NCBI GenBank assembly: GCA_963802215.1
Contig: CAWDHQ010000001.1
Span: 1,798,001 to 1,862,000 of the forward strand
Reading direction: 5' to 3'
DNA from: SHZI01 sp963802215
Lineage (GTDB): Bacteria > Pseudomonadota > Gammaproteobacteria > Steroidobacterales > GCA-2729495
Length of the DNA: 64,000 nt
This document shows positions 53,260 through 63,447 of the stretch, piece after piece; position 1 is the stretch's first letter, and every line of letters starts with the position of its first letter. The notes under the pieces were generated by a model. The model was not told the DNA's origin. It worked only from the letters and a program-made list of their open reading frames with translations, and did not search any database. A program made the position numbers and the translations under genes.

Positions 53260-55056
53260 GTGAGTGGTCGCATTCCACAGGACTTCATCGACGATCTGGT
53301 TCAGCGCGCGGACATCGTCGAGGTGGTGGGCTCTCGGGTGCCCCTCACCAAGGCTGGCCGCGAATACAAGGCGCGCTGCCCCTTCCATTCCGAGAAGACC
53401 CCGTCGTTCTGGGTGAGCCCGCAGAAGGGCTTCTACCACTGCTTCGGCTGCGGCGCCCACGGAACCGCGCTCGGCTTCCTCATGGAATACGAGCGCCTGG
53501 AATTCCCGGTGGCAGTCGAGGAACTGGCACGGAGCGTCGGCGTGGAAGTGCCGCGCACGGACTCTGCCGAGAGGGTATCCGTCGAGCCGCTCTATGCCAT
53601 GCTCGACAAGGCGGCCCAGCTCTACCGCCAGGCACTACGGGACCACGCCGCGCCGGTGGAATACCTCAAGCAGCGCGGCCTCGACGGGGAGACGGCCCGG
53701 GAGTTCGGCATCGGCTACGCGCCTCCGGCCTGGGACACCCTGCTCGCCGCCTTCGGCGGGACCGAAGACGAGCGCCAGCAGCTGCTCGCCGCCGGGCTCG
53801 TGATACCGCGGGACTCAGGCGGCTTCTACGACCGCTTTCGCGACCGCATCATGTTCCCCATCCGGGATTCGAGGGGCCGCACCATGGCCTTCGGCGGTCG
53901 GATCCTTGCCACCGGCGAACCCAAGTACCTGAATTCCCCGGAAACGGCCCTGTTCCACAAGGGGCGCGAACTCTACGGCCTCTACGAGGCGCGGCGGGCC
54001 GAGCGGAAACTGGAGCGGCTGCTGGTGGTCGAGGGCTACATGGACGTGGTCATGCTCGCAGCCCACGGCATCCGCAATGCCGTCGGCACCCTGGGCACCG
54101 CAACCACCAGCGAGCACCTCCGGAGGATTTTCGGGGTCGTATCCGAGGTGATCTTCTGCTTCGACGGCGACCGGGCCGGCCGGGAGGCAGCCTGGCGTGC
54201 CCTGCAGGTCAGCCTGCCCGCGCTGCATGACGGCCGGCAGATCCGGTTCCTGCTCCTGCCGGAGGGCGAGGATCCGGACTCCCTGGTGCGCCAGGAGGGC
54301 GCAGCGGCCTTCGGGCAGCGCCTGGCGCAGAGCATGCCCCTGTCCCAGTTCCTGCTGGACTCCCTCGGCGCCGACGTGGATCTGGGCAACCTGGATGGCA
54401 AGGCACGGCTCGCGGCCCTGGCAAAGCCCCTGCTGGCGCAGCTCCCTGAGGGGGTCTACCGGGAGCTCCTGACCACCGAACTCGCCCGGCGGGTGGGACT
54501 GCCGCGGGACCGGCTGGATGTTCTCCTGGGAAACCCGGCCGGGCCGGCAACCAGTGCCGGATCACGGCCGCCGCCCGAACCGTCGCGCCGGACTGCCAGG
54601 CCGGGCCGGGCCGGGAGCACCCGGGGGTCCCTGAGCCGGCAGGCCATCGCGCTCCTGCTGCACTACCCGGCGGTCGCGCACGAGGTTCCGTTACCGGGAA
54701 ACCTGGAGGCGTCCGGCCAGCGGGGCGTCGACCTGCTGCGGGAACTGCACGCCCTCGCGCGGAGCCGGCCTGATGTTTCGCCGCCGGTGCTCCTGGAGCG
54801 CTTCCGGGAACGGCCGGAACTGCCTCACCTGGCCCAGCTGCTCACCGAGGAACCGCTGGTTGGCGAGGACGGCGCAGCGGCCGAATTCCAGGGCTGCCTG
54901 GCCCGCATCCTGTCAGCCGCAACGCAACAGGAACTGGCGACCCTGCTGCAGAAGGCCGGTGAGGAAGGCCTGTCGACCGCGGAACGGGAACGGCTGGCGA
55001 CGCTCCAACGAACGGTGGTGGCAGGCACCGCGACGCGGAATGGCACGTCCACCTGA
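53260..55056 (+). CDS. dnaG: DNA primase
   Basis: This 598-residue primase makes RNA primers at the replication fork. The N-terminal CHC2 zinc site is CPFHSEKTPSF...YHCFGCGAHG. The TOPRIM core has the catalytic Glu in VVEGYMDVVML and the DxD in IFCFDGDRAGREAAWRAL. The C-terminal part is the helicase (DnaB)-binding domain. The GTG at 53260 gives the usual start (GRIPQDFIDDLVQRADIVE). Confidence 0.95.
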   Translation: MSGRIPQDFIDDLVQRADIVEVVGSRVPLTKAGREYKARCPFHSEKTPSFWVSPQKGFYHCFGCGAHGTALGFLMEYERLEFPVAVEELARSVGVEVPRTDSAERVSVEPLYAMLDKAAQLYRQALRDHAAPVEYLKQRGLDGETAREFGIGYAPPAWDTLLAAFGGTEDERQQLLAAGLVIPRDSGGFYDRFRDRIMFPIRDSRGRTMAFGGRILATGEPKYLNSPETALFHKGRELYGLYEARRAERKLERLLVVEGYMDVVMLAAHGIRNAVGTLGTATTSEHLRRIFGVVSEVIFCFDGDRAGREAAWRALQVSLPALHDGRQIRFLLLPEGEDPDSLVRQEGAAAFGQRLAQSMPLSQFLLDSLGADVDLGNLDGKARLAALAKPLLAQLPEGVYRELLTTELARRVGLPRDRLDVLLGNPAGPATSAGSRPPPEPSRRTARPGRAGSTRGSLSRQAIALLLHYPAVAHEVPLPGNLEASGQRGVDLLRELHALARSRPDVSPPVLLERFRERPELPHLAQLLTEEPLVGEDGAAAEFQGCLARILSAATQQELATLLQKAGEEGLSTAERERLATLQRTVVAGTATRNGTST

Positions 55057-55131
55057 AGTCCCTGACCCAAAGTGCCGATGAGTGCGTAACGAATCCCGAC
55101 ATTCGCGGCCGGTCCGGCCCCCGCATTCTCC

Positions 55132-55160
55132 TTGGGGAGGGCGCAGGGGGTCCTGTACAA
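55132..55160 (+). promoter_or_regulatory. rpoD: Internal sigma-70 promoter before rpoD
   Basis: TTGGGG (55132-55137), a 17-bp spacer and TACAAT (55155-55160) lie 39 bp before the rpoD GTG. An internal promoter at this place allows rpoD to be expressed apart from dnaG. It does not resemble a heat-shock sigma-32 promoter. Confidence 0.5.
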
Positions 55161-55198
55161 TGACCGGCTTTTATCCAGTTAACGCTGAGGGCTGACGA

Positions 55199-57045
<1,847 letters not shown>

Positions 57046-57049
<4 letters not shown>

Positions 57050-58626
57050 CCTGTAGGAGCGCCTTCAGGCGCGACCCCCTTCCCGCGAGAATCGCGTCCG
57101 CACGTCTCGAGCGGGAAGGGGGTCGCGCCTGAAGGCGCTCCTACGGTCGACGCCGGCTGCGGAAAGAGCTCGTCCAGGGGCACCGAACGCCCGTTGCTCT
57201 GGACGATCCGGCAATGCTCGCGGCGCAGCTGGCGCACTTCGGGCACTCCGCAGGAATGGGCTATCACGCTCACTTCCTTTTCCATGTTCTGCTGGTAACG
57301 CATCACGCGGGCCGCCTTGTCCGCGGGGACGAGGCCGCGCTGCAGGTGCGGGTCGTGAGTGGTTATGCCCGTGGGGCACGTGTTCTGATTGCAGCGCAGG
57401 GCCTGGATGCAGCCCAGGGCAAACATGAAGCCCCGCGCCGACGTCACGAAGTCGGCACCCATGCACAGCGCCCAGGCGACGTTGGCGGGCGTGGTGAGCT
57501 TGCCGCTGGCGATCAGGCGGGTCCGCCCCTTGAGGCCGTACTTGTGCAGCAGGTCGACGACCATCGGCAGGCTCTCGCGAATCGGGAGGCCCACGTTGTC
57601 GATGAGCGCCATGGGCGCCGCTCCCGTGCCGCCATCGCCGGAATCCAGCGTGATGAAGTCAGGGGCGTACTGCAGCCCGCGGCGCTGAACCTCGCGAAAC
57701 AGCTCCTCGAGCCAGCCGGTCGAGCCAATGACGGTCTTGAAGCCGACCGGCTTACCCGTGAGTCCACGGACCCGGTCCAGGAAATCCAGCAGTTCGTTGC
57801 AATCGCGGATGTCAGTGTGGCGATTGGGGCTGAGTGAGTCCTCGCCCTGGGGAATGCCGCGAATCCCGGCAATCTCCGGCGTGACCTTGGCGGCCGGCAG
57901 GATCCCGCCCTTGCCCGGCTTTGCGCCCTGGCTCAGCTTCACCTCGATCATCTTCACCTGGGGATGCTGCGCAAGTTCGCGGAGTTTGCCCTCGTCGAGT
58001 TCCCCGTCGGCATCGCGAACGCCATATTTGGCGGTACCCATCTGGAAAATGACGTCGGCGCCGCCTTCCAGGTGATATGGAGCGAGGCCGCCCTCCCCGG
58101 TGTTGAGCCAGCAGCCCGCGGCTTTGGCACCGTGCGACAGGGCAATCACGGCGGGCCTTGAGATGGCGCCGAAACTCATGGCTGATATGTGGAAGAAGCG
58201 GTCGGTGGTGTACGGAGTCCTGCAGTACGGACCGATGGTCACAGGCGCCGTGGGCCGGTGTTCGGCGTCCAATGCCGGAAAAGGTGCGTTGACGAAGATT
58301 GCCGTGCCGGCGGGGCGAAGGTCGCGCGTCGAACCGAAGGCAACGGTGCTGTCCACGCCCTTGGCAGCCCGGTAGGCCCAGGCACGCTCGGCCCGGTTGA
58401 ACGGCAGCTCCTCGCGGTCCATCGCGAAGAAGTACTGACGGAAGAACTCCCCCATGGTCTCGAAGGTATAACGGAACCGGCCGACGACCGGGTAGTTGCG
58501 GCGGATCGCATGGGTGGTTTGCGTGATGTCGACCACGTACATCACGGCCAGGGCGACTGCCCCCAGGCCGAGTGCGATGACGAACAGCGCCGAGAAGATA
58601 CCGAGGATGTCGGAAACGATACTCAT
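57046..58626 (-). CDS. FMN-binding glutamate synthase family protein, membrane-anchored
   Basis: This 526-residue protein has an N-terminal transmembrane segment (FVIALGLGAVALAVMYVV) and the FMN/iron-sulfur core of glutamate synthase GltB: ISAMSFGAISRPA, GEGGLAPYH, KPGKGGILPAAKVTPEIAGIR, FITLDSGDGGTGAAP, RLIASGKL and the [3Fe-4S]-type CIQALRCNQNTCPTGITTHD. No glutaminase domain is present, so the role is unclear. The last roughly 31 codons are read through a REP palindrome (57053-57144) and probably are not ancestral. Confidence 0.82.
57053..57144. repeat. Long GTAGGAGCG palindrome at the rpoD/flavoprotein boundary, translated on one strand
   Basis: Perfect 34-bp arms at 57053-57086 and 57111-57144 have GTAG and CTAC ends and an inner core (57082-57115) shared with the elements at 30137 and 32637. 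Here the minus-strand gene reads through the whole element to a stop in the rpoD stop region. On the rpoD strand it lies 4 bp after the stop and can act as a terminator. Confidence 0.92.
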
Positions 58627-58705
58627 GGGTGCACACCAGCCCGCCCGAATGGTGCAGTGTCGGGCTGAGGCGACCTGAACGCTGCGATTCCCCGCACAGT
58701 CGGGA

Positions 58706-59674
58706 CTATAGCGTGAAGGTGCACTCGAGCGGCAGGTGATCCGACCCTATCCGGGGCCCCGTCGCGACGCGCATCACGGTCAAGGGGCCGTCGACGAGGC
58801 AGTGATCGATTGGAATCCACACTGGCACTGGCCAGGCAGGCCATGTCACGTGGAGCCCGAACGGCTTCCGCCCGTCACTGAGACGCGCATCACGCAGCAG
58901 GTCGTGGAAGTACGGGGAGTAAGGCGTGGTGTTGAAATCCCCAGCCAAGATTCGGGGCAAGCCCGGATCGGCGGCCGCGATCCGGGCCGCCAGCCTGCGC
59001 AACTGCGTATTCCTCTTGGCAGCCTGGCGCGGGGTGGACGGCGATGCCAGGTGTACCGCGTAGAGTTCGACGATACCGTCTGGCAACTGCACCAGCACGC
59101 GCAGGTGGGAACTCGTGTCATCCCCCAGGTCCAGGTCCTCGACGGCGCGCAACGGGTGCTTCGAGTACACGGCAATTCCCCACGGATTCGACCGGGGGCG
59201 CAGGACAAAGTGGGGATAGGCGAGCTCGAGGCCGCGCAGCTTATCCCGCCAGCGCGGCGTGAACTCGGAGAGCACGAGGAGATCGGCGGAGTGGCCCTCG
59301 AGATAGTCTCGTGTGGCCGTCGCGTCGTGCTGCCGGTACAGGATGTTGGCGGCTACCAGCCGGACGGGGGTTCGCGTGGCTTCGGTGCCGGCCAGGATCG
59401 TTCCTGGTCCGGACGCCAGGCCCGGCAGGTAGGGGCCGACGGCAACCAGATTCGGGACCGCGGCTGCCAGTGCCACCAGTGCCCAGGGCCATCGGCGGAG
59501 TGCAAGACAGCCCACGACTGCCACGAACTGCAGGGACAGGTACTGGACCGGAAAATGGGAGAACAGCTCTGGCAGCCACCCGAGGCGGGCACCAAGCCCT
59601 GCGGCCGTCGCGAGGGTGGTGGTGACCACCGTCAGAACGGCAAGGCGGGTGAGGAGGACTATCATGGTCGGCAT
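58706..59674 (-). CDS. Endonuclease/exonuclease/phosphatase (EEP) family protein with N-terminal membrane segments
   Basis: This 322-residue protein has several N-terminal hydrophobic helices (LTVVTTTLATAAGL; YLSLQFVAVVGCLAL; WALVALAAAVPNLVAVG), then an EEP fold: RLVAANILYRQHD, LVLSEFTPRW, YAVHLASPST, ILAGDFNTTPYSP, IDHCLV and GSDHLPLECTF. The catalytic Asp, Asn and His are present. Such proteins hydrolyse phosphodiesters, but the substrate cannot be guessed. Its start overlaps that of the divergent secreted protein. Confidence 0.85.
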   Translation of the reverse strand: MPTMIVLLTRLAVLTVVTTTLATAAGLGARLGWLPELFSHFPVQYLSLQFVAVVGCLALRRWPWALVALAAAVPNLVAVGPYLPGLASGPGTILAGTEATRTPVRLVAANILYRQHDATATRDYLEGHSADLLVLSEFTPRWRDKLRGLELAYPHFVLRPRSNPWGIAVYSKHPLRAVEDLDLGDDTSSHLRVLVQLPDGIVELYAVHLASPSTPRQAAKRNTQLRRLAARIAAADPGLPRILAGDFNTTPYSPYFHDLLRDARLSDGRKPFGLHVTWPAWPVPVWIPIDHCLVDGPLTVMRVATGPRIGSDHLPLECTFTL

Positions 59675-60224
59675 GAGTGATTTCCGTGCAGGCAGGCTAC
59701 TCCGTCAGGCGGCACTGCTCCGTGACCTGGCACGCCGCTCGATGGCGCCCGCGCTCCTGGCACTCGCCGCGTTGTCGTCCCCGGCCGGGGCGTCCGGGCC
59801 TCTGCCGGCCGGTCCCGGGGCCATTGCCCTGCAGGCTGTCGCCGACGCCCTCGGCATCGCACCCGCCGAAGCGCGGGTGGTCAGCACCGAGGCCCGGGAC
59901 TTCCCGGACGGCAGCCTCGGATGCCCGCAACCGGGCATGGCCTATGCCCAGGTGATCACGCCCGGTTACCGGGTGCTCGTGGAAGCGGACGGCCGGCGCT
60001 TCGACGTGCGGGTTGCAGGCAACCACGGGCGGATCTGTTCGCTGCGCAAGCCCGCCCCGGAGCGTGAACCCGCCGGCCAGACCCCGCCACCGGAAACGGG
60101 CGATTCGCCCCGGTCATTCAGTGCGCCCGCTGCTGCCCCTCCCGCTGCCGGCGGGCCAGGCGCTTCTGTCGCCACGCCTTCCGGAGGCGCCTGCCGGACA
60201 GCTTGCGCCACACGCGCCGGATGA
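59664..60224 (+). CDS. Secreted protein of unknown function
   Basis: This 186-residue protein begins with an N-terminal basic region and a hydrophobic export segment (APALLALAALSSPAGASG). The recognisable block is RDFPDGSLGCPQPGMAYAQVITPGYRVLVE, a short motif seen in small exported proteins of many bacteria, with no known function. The ATG at 59664 has a GAGGAGG site and overlaps the start of the divergent EEP gene. The Pro/Ala-rich 3' part overlaps the convergent kinase gene by 107 bp, so the C-terminus may be dispensable. Confidence 0.6.
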   Translation: MVGMSDFRAGRLLRQAALLRDLARRSMAPALLALAALSSPAGASGPLPAGPGAIALQAVADALGIAPAEARVVSTEARDFPDGSLGCPQPGMAYAQVITPGYRVLVEADGRRFDVRVAGNHGRICSLRKPAPEREPAGQTPPPETGDSPRSFSAPAAAPPAAGGPGASVATPSGGACRTACATRAG

Positions 60225-60819
60225 CGCGGGCGACGGCCTCCAGGGCCGTCGGCTGGTAGTACTGCCGGTCCTCGGGGGTGAGCTGGTCGTACTGACGGCG
60301 ATACTTCAGCTTCACCCAGGCATTCATGTCCATGCGGCAGGCCTGCTGGAACACCAGGCGGTTCCACCAGCCGCCAACGGGCTTCCGGAGCACCGCCGAA
60401 CCGAAATCGAGCATGATCGGATCCCCGCCGGGACTGATGAGGATGTTGCCCCGCCGCTTGAGATCCGCGTGGGCAACGCCCACGGCATGGATGGCAAGGA
60501 TCTGGTCCCGCAGCTCCCGGAAGAAGCGCTCCCGGTTGTCCCGCAGCGCGGGCACGGTTTCCCGGTAGGCCTCACCCGGCAGGTACTCGAGAACCAGGCT
60601 ACCGTCGTCCTGCAGTCCGTAGCAGCGGGGAATGCCCCGAATCCCGGTCACCCGCCCGTAGGCCGCGTGTTCCCGCCGCAACATCGCGACACGCAGGCGG
60701 CGCGCGATCCTGCCACCCATGGCCTGCTTGATTACCCGGCGATCGGCGCCGGTGCCGCGCAGGAAAACGGCACCCTGATAGCCGCGACTCAGGAACTGCC
60801 CGGGACCCGGGTCGGGCAC
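60118..60819 (-). CDS. WaaP/Kdo-kinase-like protein kinase family
   Basis: This 233-residue protein has a kinase fold: a conserved lysine in VIKQAMGGR, the catalytic loop VAHADLKRRGNILI (H-x-D-x-x-x-x-N) and the metal-binding DFG in IMLDFGSAV. Small kinases of this type act on lipopolysaccharide core sugars or on proteins. The GTG at 60819 begins just after the stop of the ICMT-like gene. The C-terminus is very basic (RRLRKAWRQKRLARRQREG). Substrate not determined. Confidence 0.75.
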   Translation of the reverse strand: MPDPGPGQFLSRGYQGAVFLRGTGADRRVIKQAMGGRIARRLRVAMLRREHAAYGRVTGIRGIPRCYGLQDDGSLVLEYLPGEAYRETVPALRDNRERFFRELRDQILAIHAVGVAHADLKRRGNILISPGGDPIMLDFGSAVLRKPVGGWWNRLVFQQACRMDMNAWVKLKYRRQYDQLTPEDRQYYQPTALEAVARVIRRVWRKLSGRRLRKAWRQKRLARRQREGQQRAH

Positions 60820-60821
60820 GG

Positions 60822-61403
60822 CTAGACCCGCGCGCCGATCCAGCCGATGCAGACCAGCGTGAACGCAATGACGACCGGCTCGGCATTCTGGCGCACGGAG
60901 GTCATGAGCGACCAGCTGGCCGGACCGGTTGGCCAGAAGCGCCGGGGAATGACAGCGGGGACTGTGCGACTCCACTGCTCCCAGGGCTCGCCGAAGATCC
61001 GGTGCAGCTTGCGGTCCTCGTAGCTAATGGCCGTCGGGTAGTAGAACCACCAGAAGGCCATCGCGACGAGGGGCGCCCACCACCGGCCGCAGGCCAGTGT
61101 GAAGCCGATCAGCACCAGGAGGTTGCCCGTGTACAGCGGGTGGCGAACCAGCGAATAGGGCCCGTCTGTCGCCAGCTGCTTGTTCTTGACGATGTAGCCG
61201 GAGGCGTAGACGCGGACCAGACACCCCAGCACGACGATGAACGCGCCAGTCATGAACAGGGCCGGCGTGGGGCTGGACAGCCACGCGAAGAGCGGCATGA
61301 GCGCGAGGCCGAGGCCCTGGCGCATCGCCTCCTGATGGCGGAGTTCACGAATGACACCGGGCAATCCCGGCAGCGGCGGAAGATCAGCGGTGCGATTGGC
61401 CAT
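60822..61403 (-). CDS. Isoprenylcysteine carboxyl methyltransferase-like membrane protein
   Basis: This 193-residue membrane protein of the ICMT/phospholipid-methyltransferase superfamily has about four to five hydrophobic segments and the signature GPYSLVRHPLYTGNLLVLIG, followed by AISYEDRKLHRIFGEPWEQW, which bind SAM and close the active site. Bacterial members methylate small lipophilic substrates, not known here. It starts at the ATG at 61403. Confidence 0.8.
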   Translation of the reverse strand: MANRTADLPPLPGLPGVIRELRHQEAMRQGLGLALMPLFAWLSSPTPALFMTGAFIVVLGCLVRVYASGYIVKNKQLATDGPYSLVRHPLYTGNLLVLIGFTLACGRWWAPLVAMAFWWFYYPTAISYEDRKLHRIFGEPWEQWSRTVPAVIPRRFWPTGPASWSLMTSVRQNAEPVVIAFTLVCIGWIGARV

Positions 61404-61482
61404 AGCGCGTAAGTGTAGTCCGGTCAAAGCCCCGGGGGCCAATAGCCAGCGGCTCCGGGCCAGCTGGTAGAATCGCGCGCGG

Positions 61483-61558
61483 GGGCCTGTAGCTCAATGG
61501 TTAGAGCAGGAGACTCATAATCTCTTGGTTCCAGGTTCGAGTCCTGGCGGGCCCACCA
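61483..61558 (+). tRNA. tRNA with CAU anticodon, best read as tRNA-Ile2 (lysidine-modified)
   Basis: The 76-nt cloverleaf has an encoded CCA end. The anticodon loop is CTCATAA (anticodon CAT). Acceptor pairs C4-G69 and C5-G68 and a G27-U43 wobble in the anticodon stem match E. coli tRNA-Ile2, the substrate of TilS, and not elongator tRNA-Met. Software may call it tRNA-Met. TAGAAT at 61468-61473 is a plausible -10 just upstream. Confidence 0.9.
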
Positions 61559-61579
61559 CGGAACGTATTCAGCCGCGGG

Positions 61580-61606
61580 GAAAACCCGCCGGCTGTACCG
61601 GCGGGT
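61580..61606 (-). terminator. Intrinsic terminator of the RRM gene
   Basis: ACCCGCCGG (61584-61592) and CCGGCGGGT (61598-61606) form a 9-bp stem with a 5-nt loop. On the minus strand it is followed by TTTT and then CCCC. Another hairpin, CCGGTTGCG / CGCAACCGG (61635-61659), lies closer to the gene. The downstream tRNA is on the opposite strand. Confidence 0.6.
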
Positions 61607-61680
61607 GATCGAGACCAGTCCCCCCAGAGAAAGTCCGGTTGCGAAGGCACCGCAACCGGCCGTCCATCAGAGAAGTCGAC

Positions 61681-62121
<441 letters not shown>

Positions 62122-62140
62122 GACGGGTACCCTTAGCTCC

Positions 62141-62653
62141 TCAGTTGATGGACAGCACGAGAACGTCGAACGTCAGCGCCTTGCCCGCGAGCGGGTGGTT
62201 GAAATCCAGAACCACTACGTCGGGGCGTACTTCGGCGACCCGGATCGGGCCGTCGAATCCCTGCGCACTAAGCAGTGTTCCCACCTTGCGCGCATCCTCC
62301 GGGATCTTGTCGAGCGGAACTTCCTGCATCTTCTGCGGATCCGTGGGCCCGTAGGCCTCCTCGGGTGCGATCTTGACCTTCACACGTTCGCGGGCGGCCT
62401 TGCCCTCCAGGGCCGCCTCGAGGCCGGGAATGATCTGGCCCTCGCCCGCCACGAAGGACAATGGCGTGCCACCCACGTTCGATTGCACGGTGGAACCGTC
62501 GTCGAGGCTCAAGGTGTACTCGATGTCCACCTTGCTGCCCTTGGCTATGACAGGCGCCGGCTCGGCGGCGAGGGCGGGGGAATTCATGGGGGATGCTAGG
62601 GCGGCAGAGAGCAGCAACGACGAGGCAAAGGCGCGAGCGCGGCTCACGTCCAT
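62141..62653 (-). CDS. FKBP-type peptidyl-prolyl isomerase, SlyD-like, exported
   Basis: This 170-residue protein begins with a signal-peptide-like start (ARAFASSLLLSAALASPMNSPALAA). The body is SlyD-type: KVDIEYTLSLDDGSTVQSNV, PGLEAALEGKAARERVKVKI, the insert-in-flap region with AYGPTDPQKMQEVP, and LDFNHPLAGKALTFDVLVL. Unlike cytoplasmic SlyD it should work in the periplasm, and the metal-binding C-terminal tail is absent. Confidence 0.88.
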   Translation of the reverse strand: MDVSRARAFASSLLLSAALASPMNSPALAAEPAPVIAKGSKVDIEYTLSLDDGSTVQSNVGGTPLSFVAGEGQIIPGLEAALEGKAARERVKVKIAPEEAYGPTDPQKMQEVPLDKIPEDARKVGTLLSAQGFDGPIRVAEVRPDVVVLDFNHPLAGKALTFDVLVLSIN

Positions 62654-63028
62654 GGTCCGAAACTCCGGGGGGAAAAGTGCACGGGAGGGATGAAAGATCG
62701 TTGCGCGCGGCTTCGGGGGGATGTGGCGATGACCGCCAATCGGAAAGCGAGCGCCTAGCCTCTCCAGAAAAACAACACCGGCCAGCCTCAGGTCTGTACC
62801 CCAGGATTCAGCCTACGACCCGACTCTAGCATGGGCTTTCGGCCGATGCGATGGTAGACGCGCCTCCGGCCCAGCCCCCCTACGAAGCAGTGCAAAAGGC
62901 GCCCGGACCCTCTCCCCACCGGCAGTTGCGGCACCTAAAAGCTCACGGAGGCGCGACAAGCCGCATAGAATCCGGCCGGTTCAACTTGATTCAGTCGATC
63001 GGGATGTCATCTAGGGTGCTGAATGTAG
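62654..63028. other. Non-coding stretch before the VOC pseudogene
   Basis: These 375 bp hold the promoter side of the FKBP gene and a stretch without a supported gene. A frame from 62851 has no recognisable motif and an Arg/Pro/Ala composition typical of random GC-rich sequence. No repeat or RNA is evident. Confidence 0.4.
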
Positions 63029-63443
63029 GGACCTGGGCCGGGCGCCTTCTCTCATGTCACCGTCGGGGTTGCGCAGCTCGACGAGGCAACCGGCTACTGG
63101 CAGCGGAATTTCGGCCTGGAGGTCCGGGAACGGCGGGAGGGCCCGGACCCGGCGCGGGCCCGGCTCTGGGGTATCACCCCGGAACGCATCACCCGCCAGG
63201 TACTGGTCGCGACGCCGACAGGGCATCGGCACTGGGCCTCCGCCGGCAACCTGCACCTGGTGGAATTCGCCGATCCTCTCCCGCCGGTCCGAAAGGGTGC
63301 CGGACCTCGCGCCGATTCGCGCGCGACTGGCGGAAGCCGGCTTGCCAGTCACAGAGCACGGACCAGTCGCTGCCACACATGGCAGCGGCCCCGTGATTTC
63401 GTTCCGGTCACCGGCCGGATTCCGCATCGAGGTACAGGGATAA
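63029..63443 (+). pseudogene. VOC/glyoxalase-family gene with frameshift and no start
   Basis: In one frame, SHVTVGVAQLDEATGYWQRN to NLHLVEFADPLPPVRK is the N-terminal half of a VOC-fold protein. The C-terminal half, ERVPDLAPIRARLAEAGLPV and VISFRSPAGFRIEVQG, lies in another frame, joining at about 63285-63300. The first half also has a stop codon just before it (TAG at 63026) and no start codon. Two defects suggest decay, although a sequencing error could account for the frameshift. Confidence 0.75.
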
Positions 63444-63447
63444 GAGC

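Noticed and set aside
61483..61558. Elongator tRNA-Met
   Set aside because: Acceptor and anticodon stems match tRNA-Ile2 determinants rather than those of tRNA-Met; kept as the alternative.
62851..63396. 181-residue open frame overlapping the VOC pseudogene
   Set aside because: Composition is random GC-rich and a VOC domain is recognisable in other frames.
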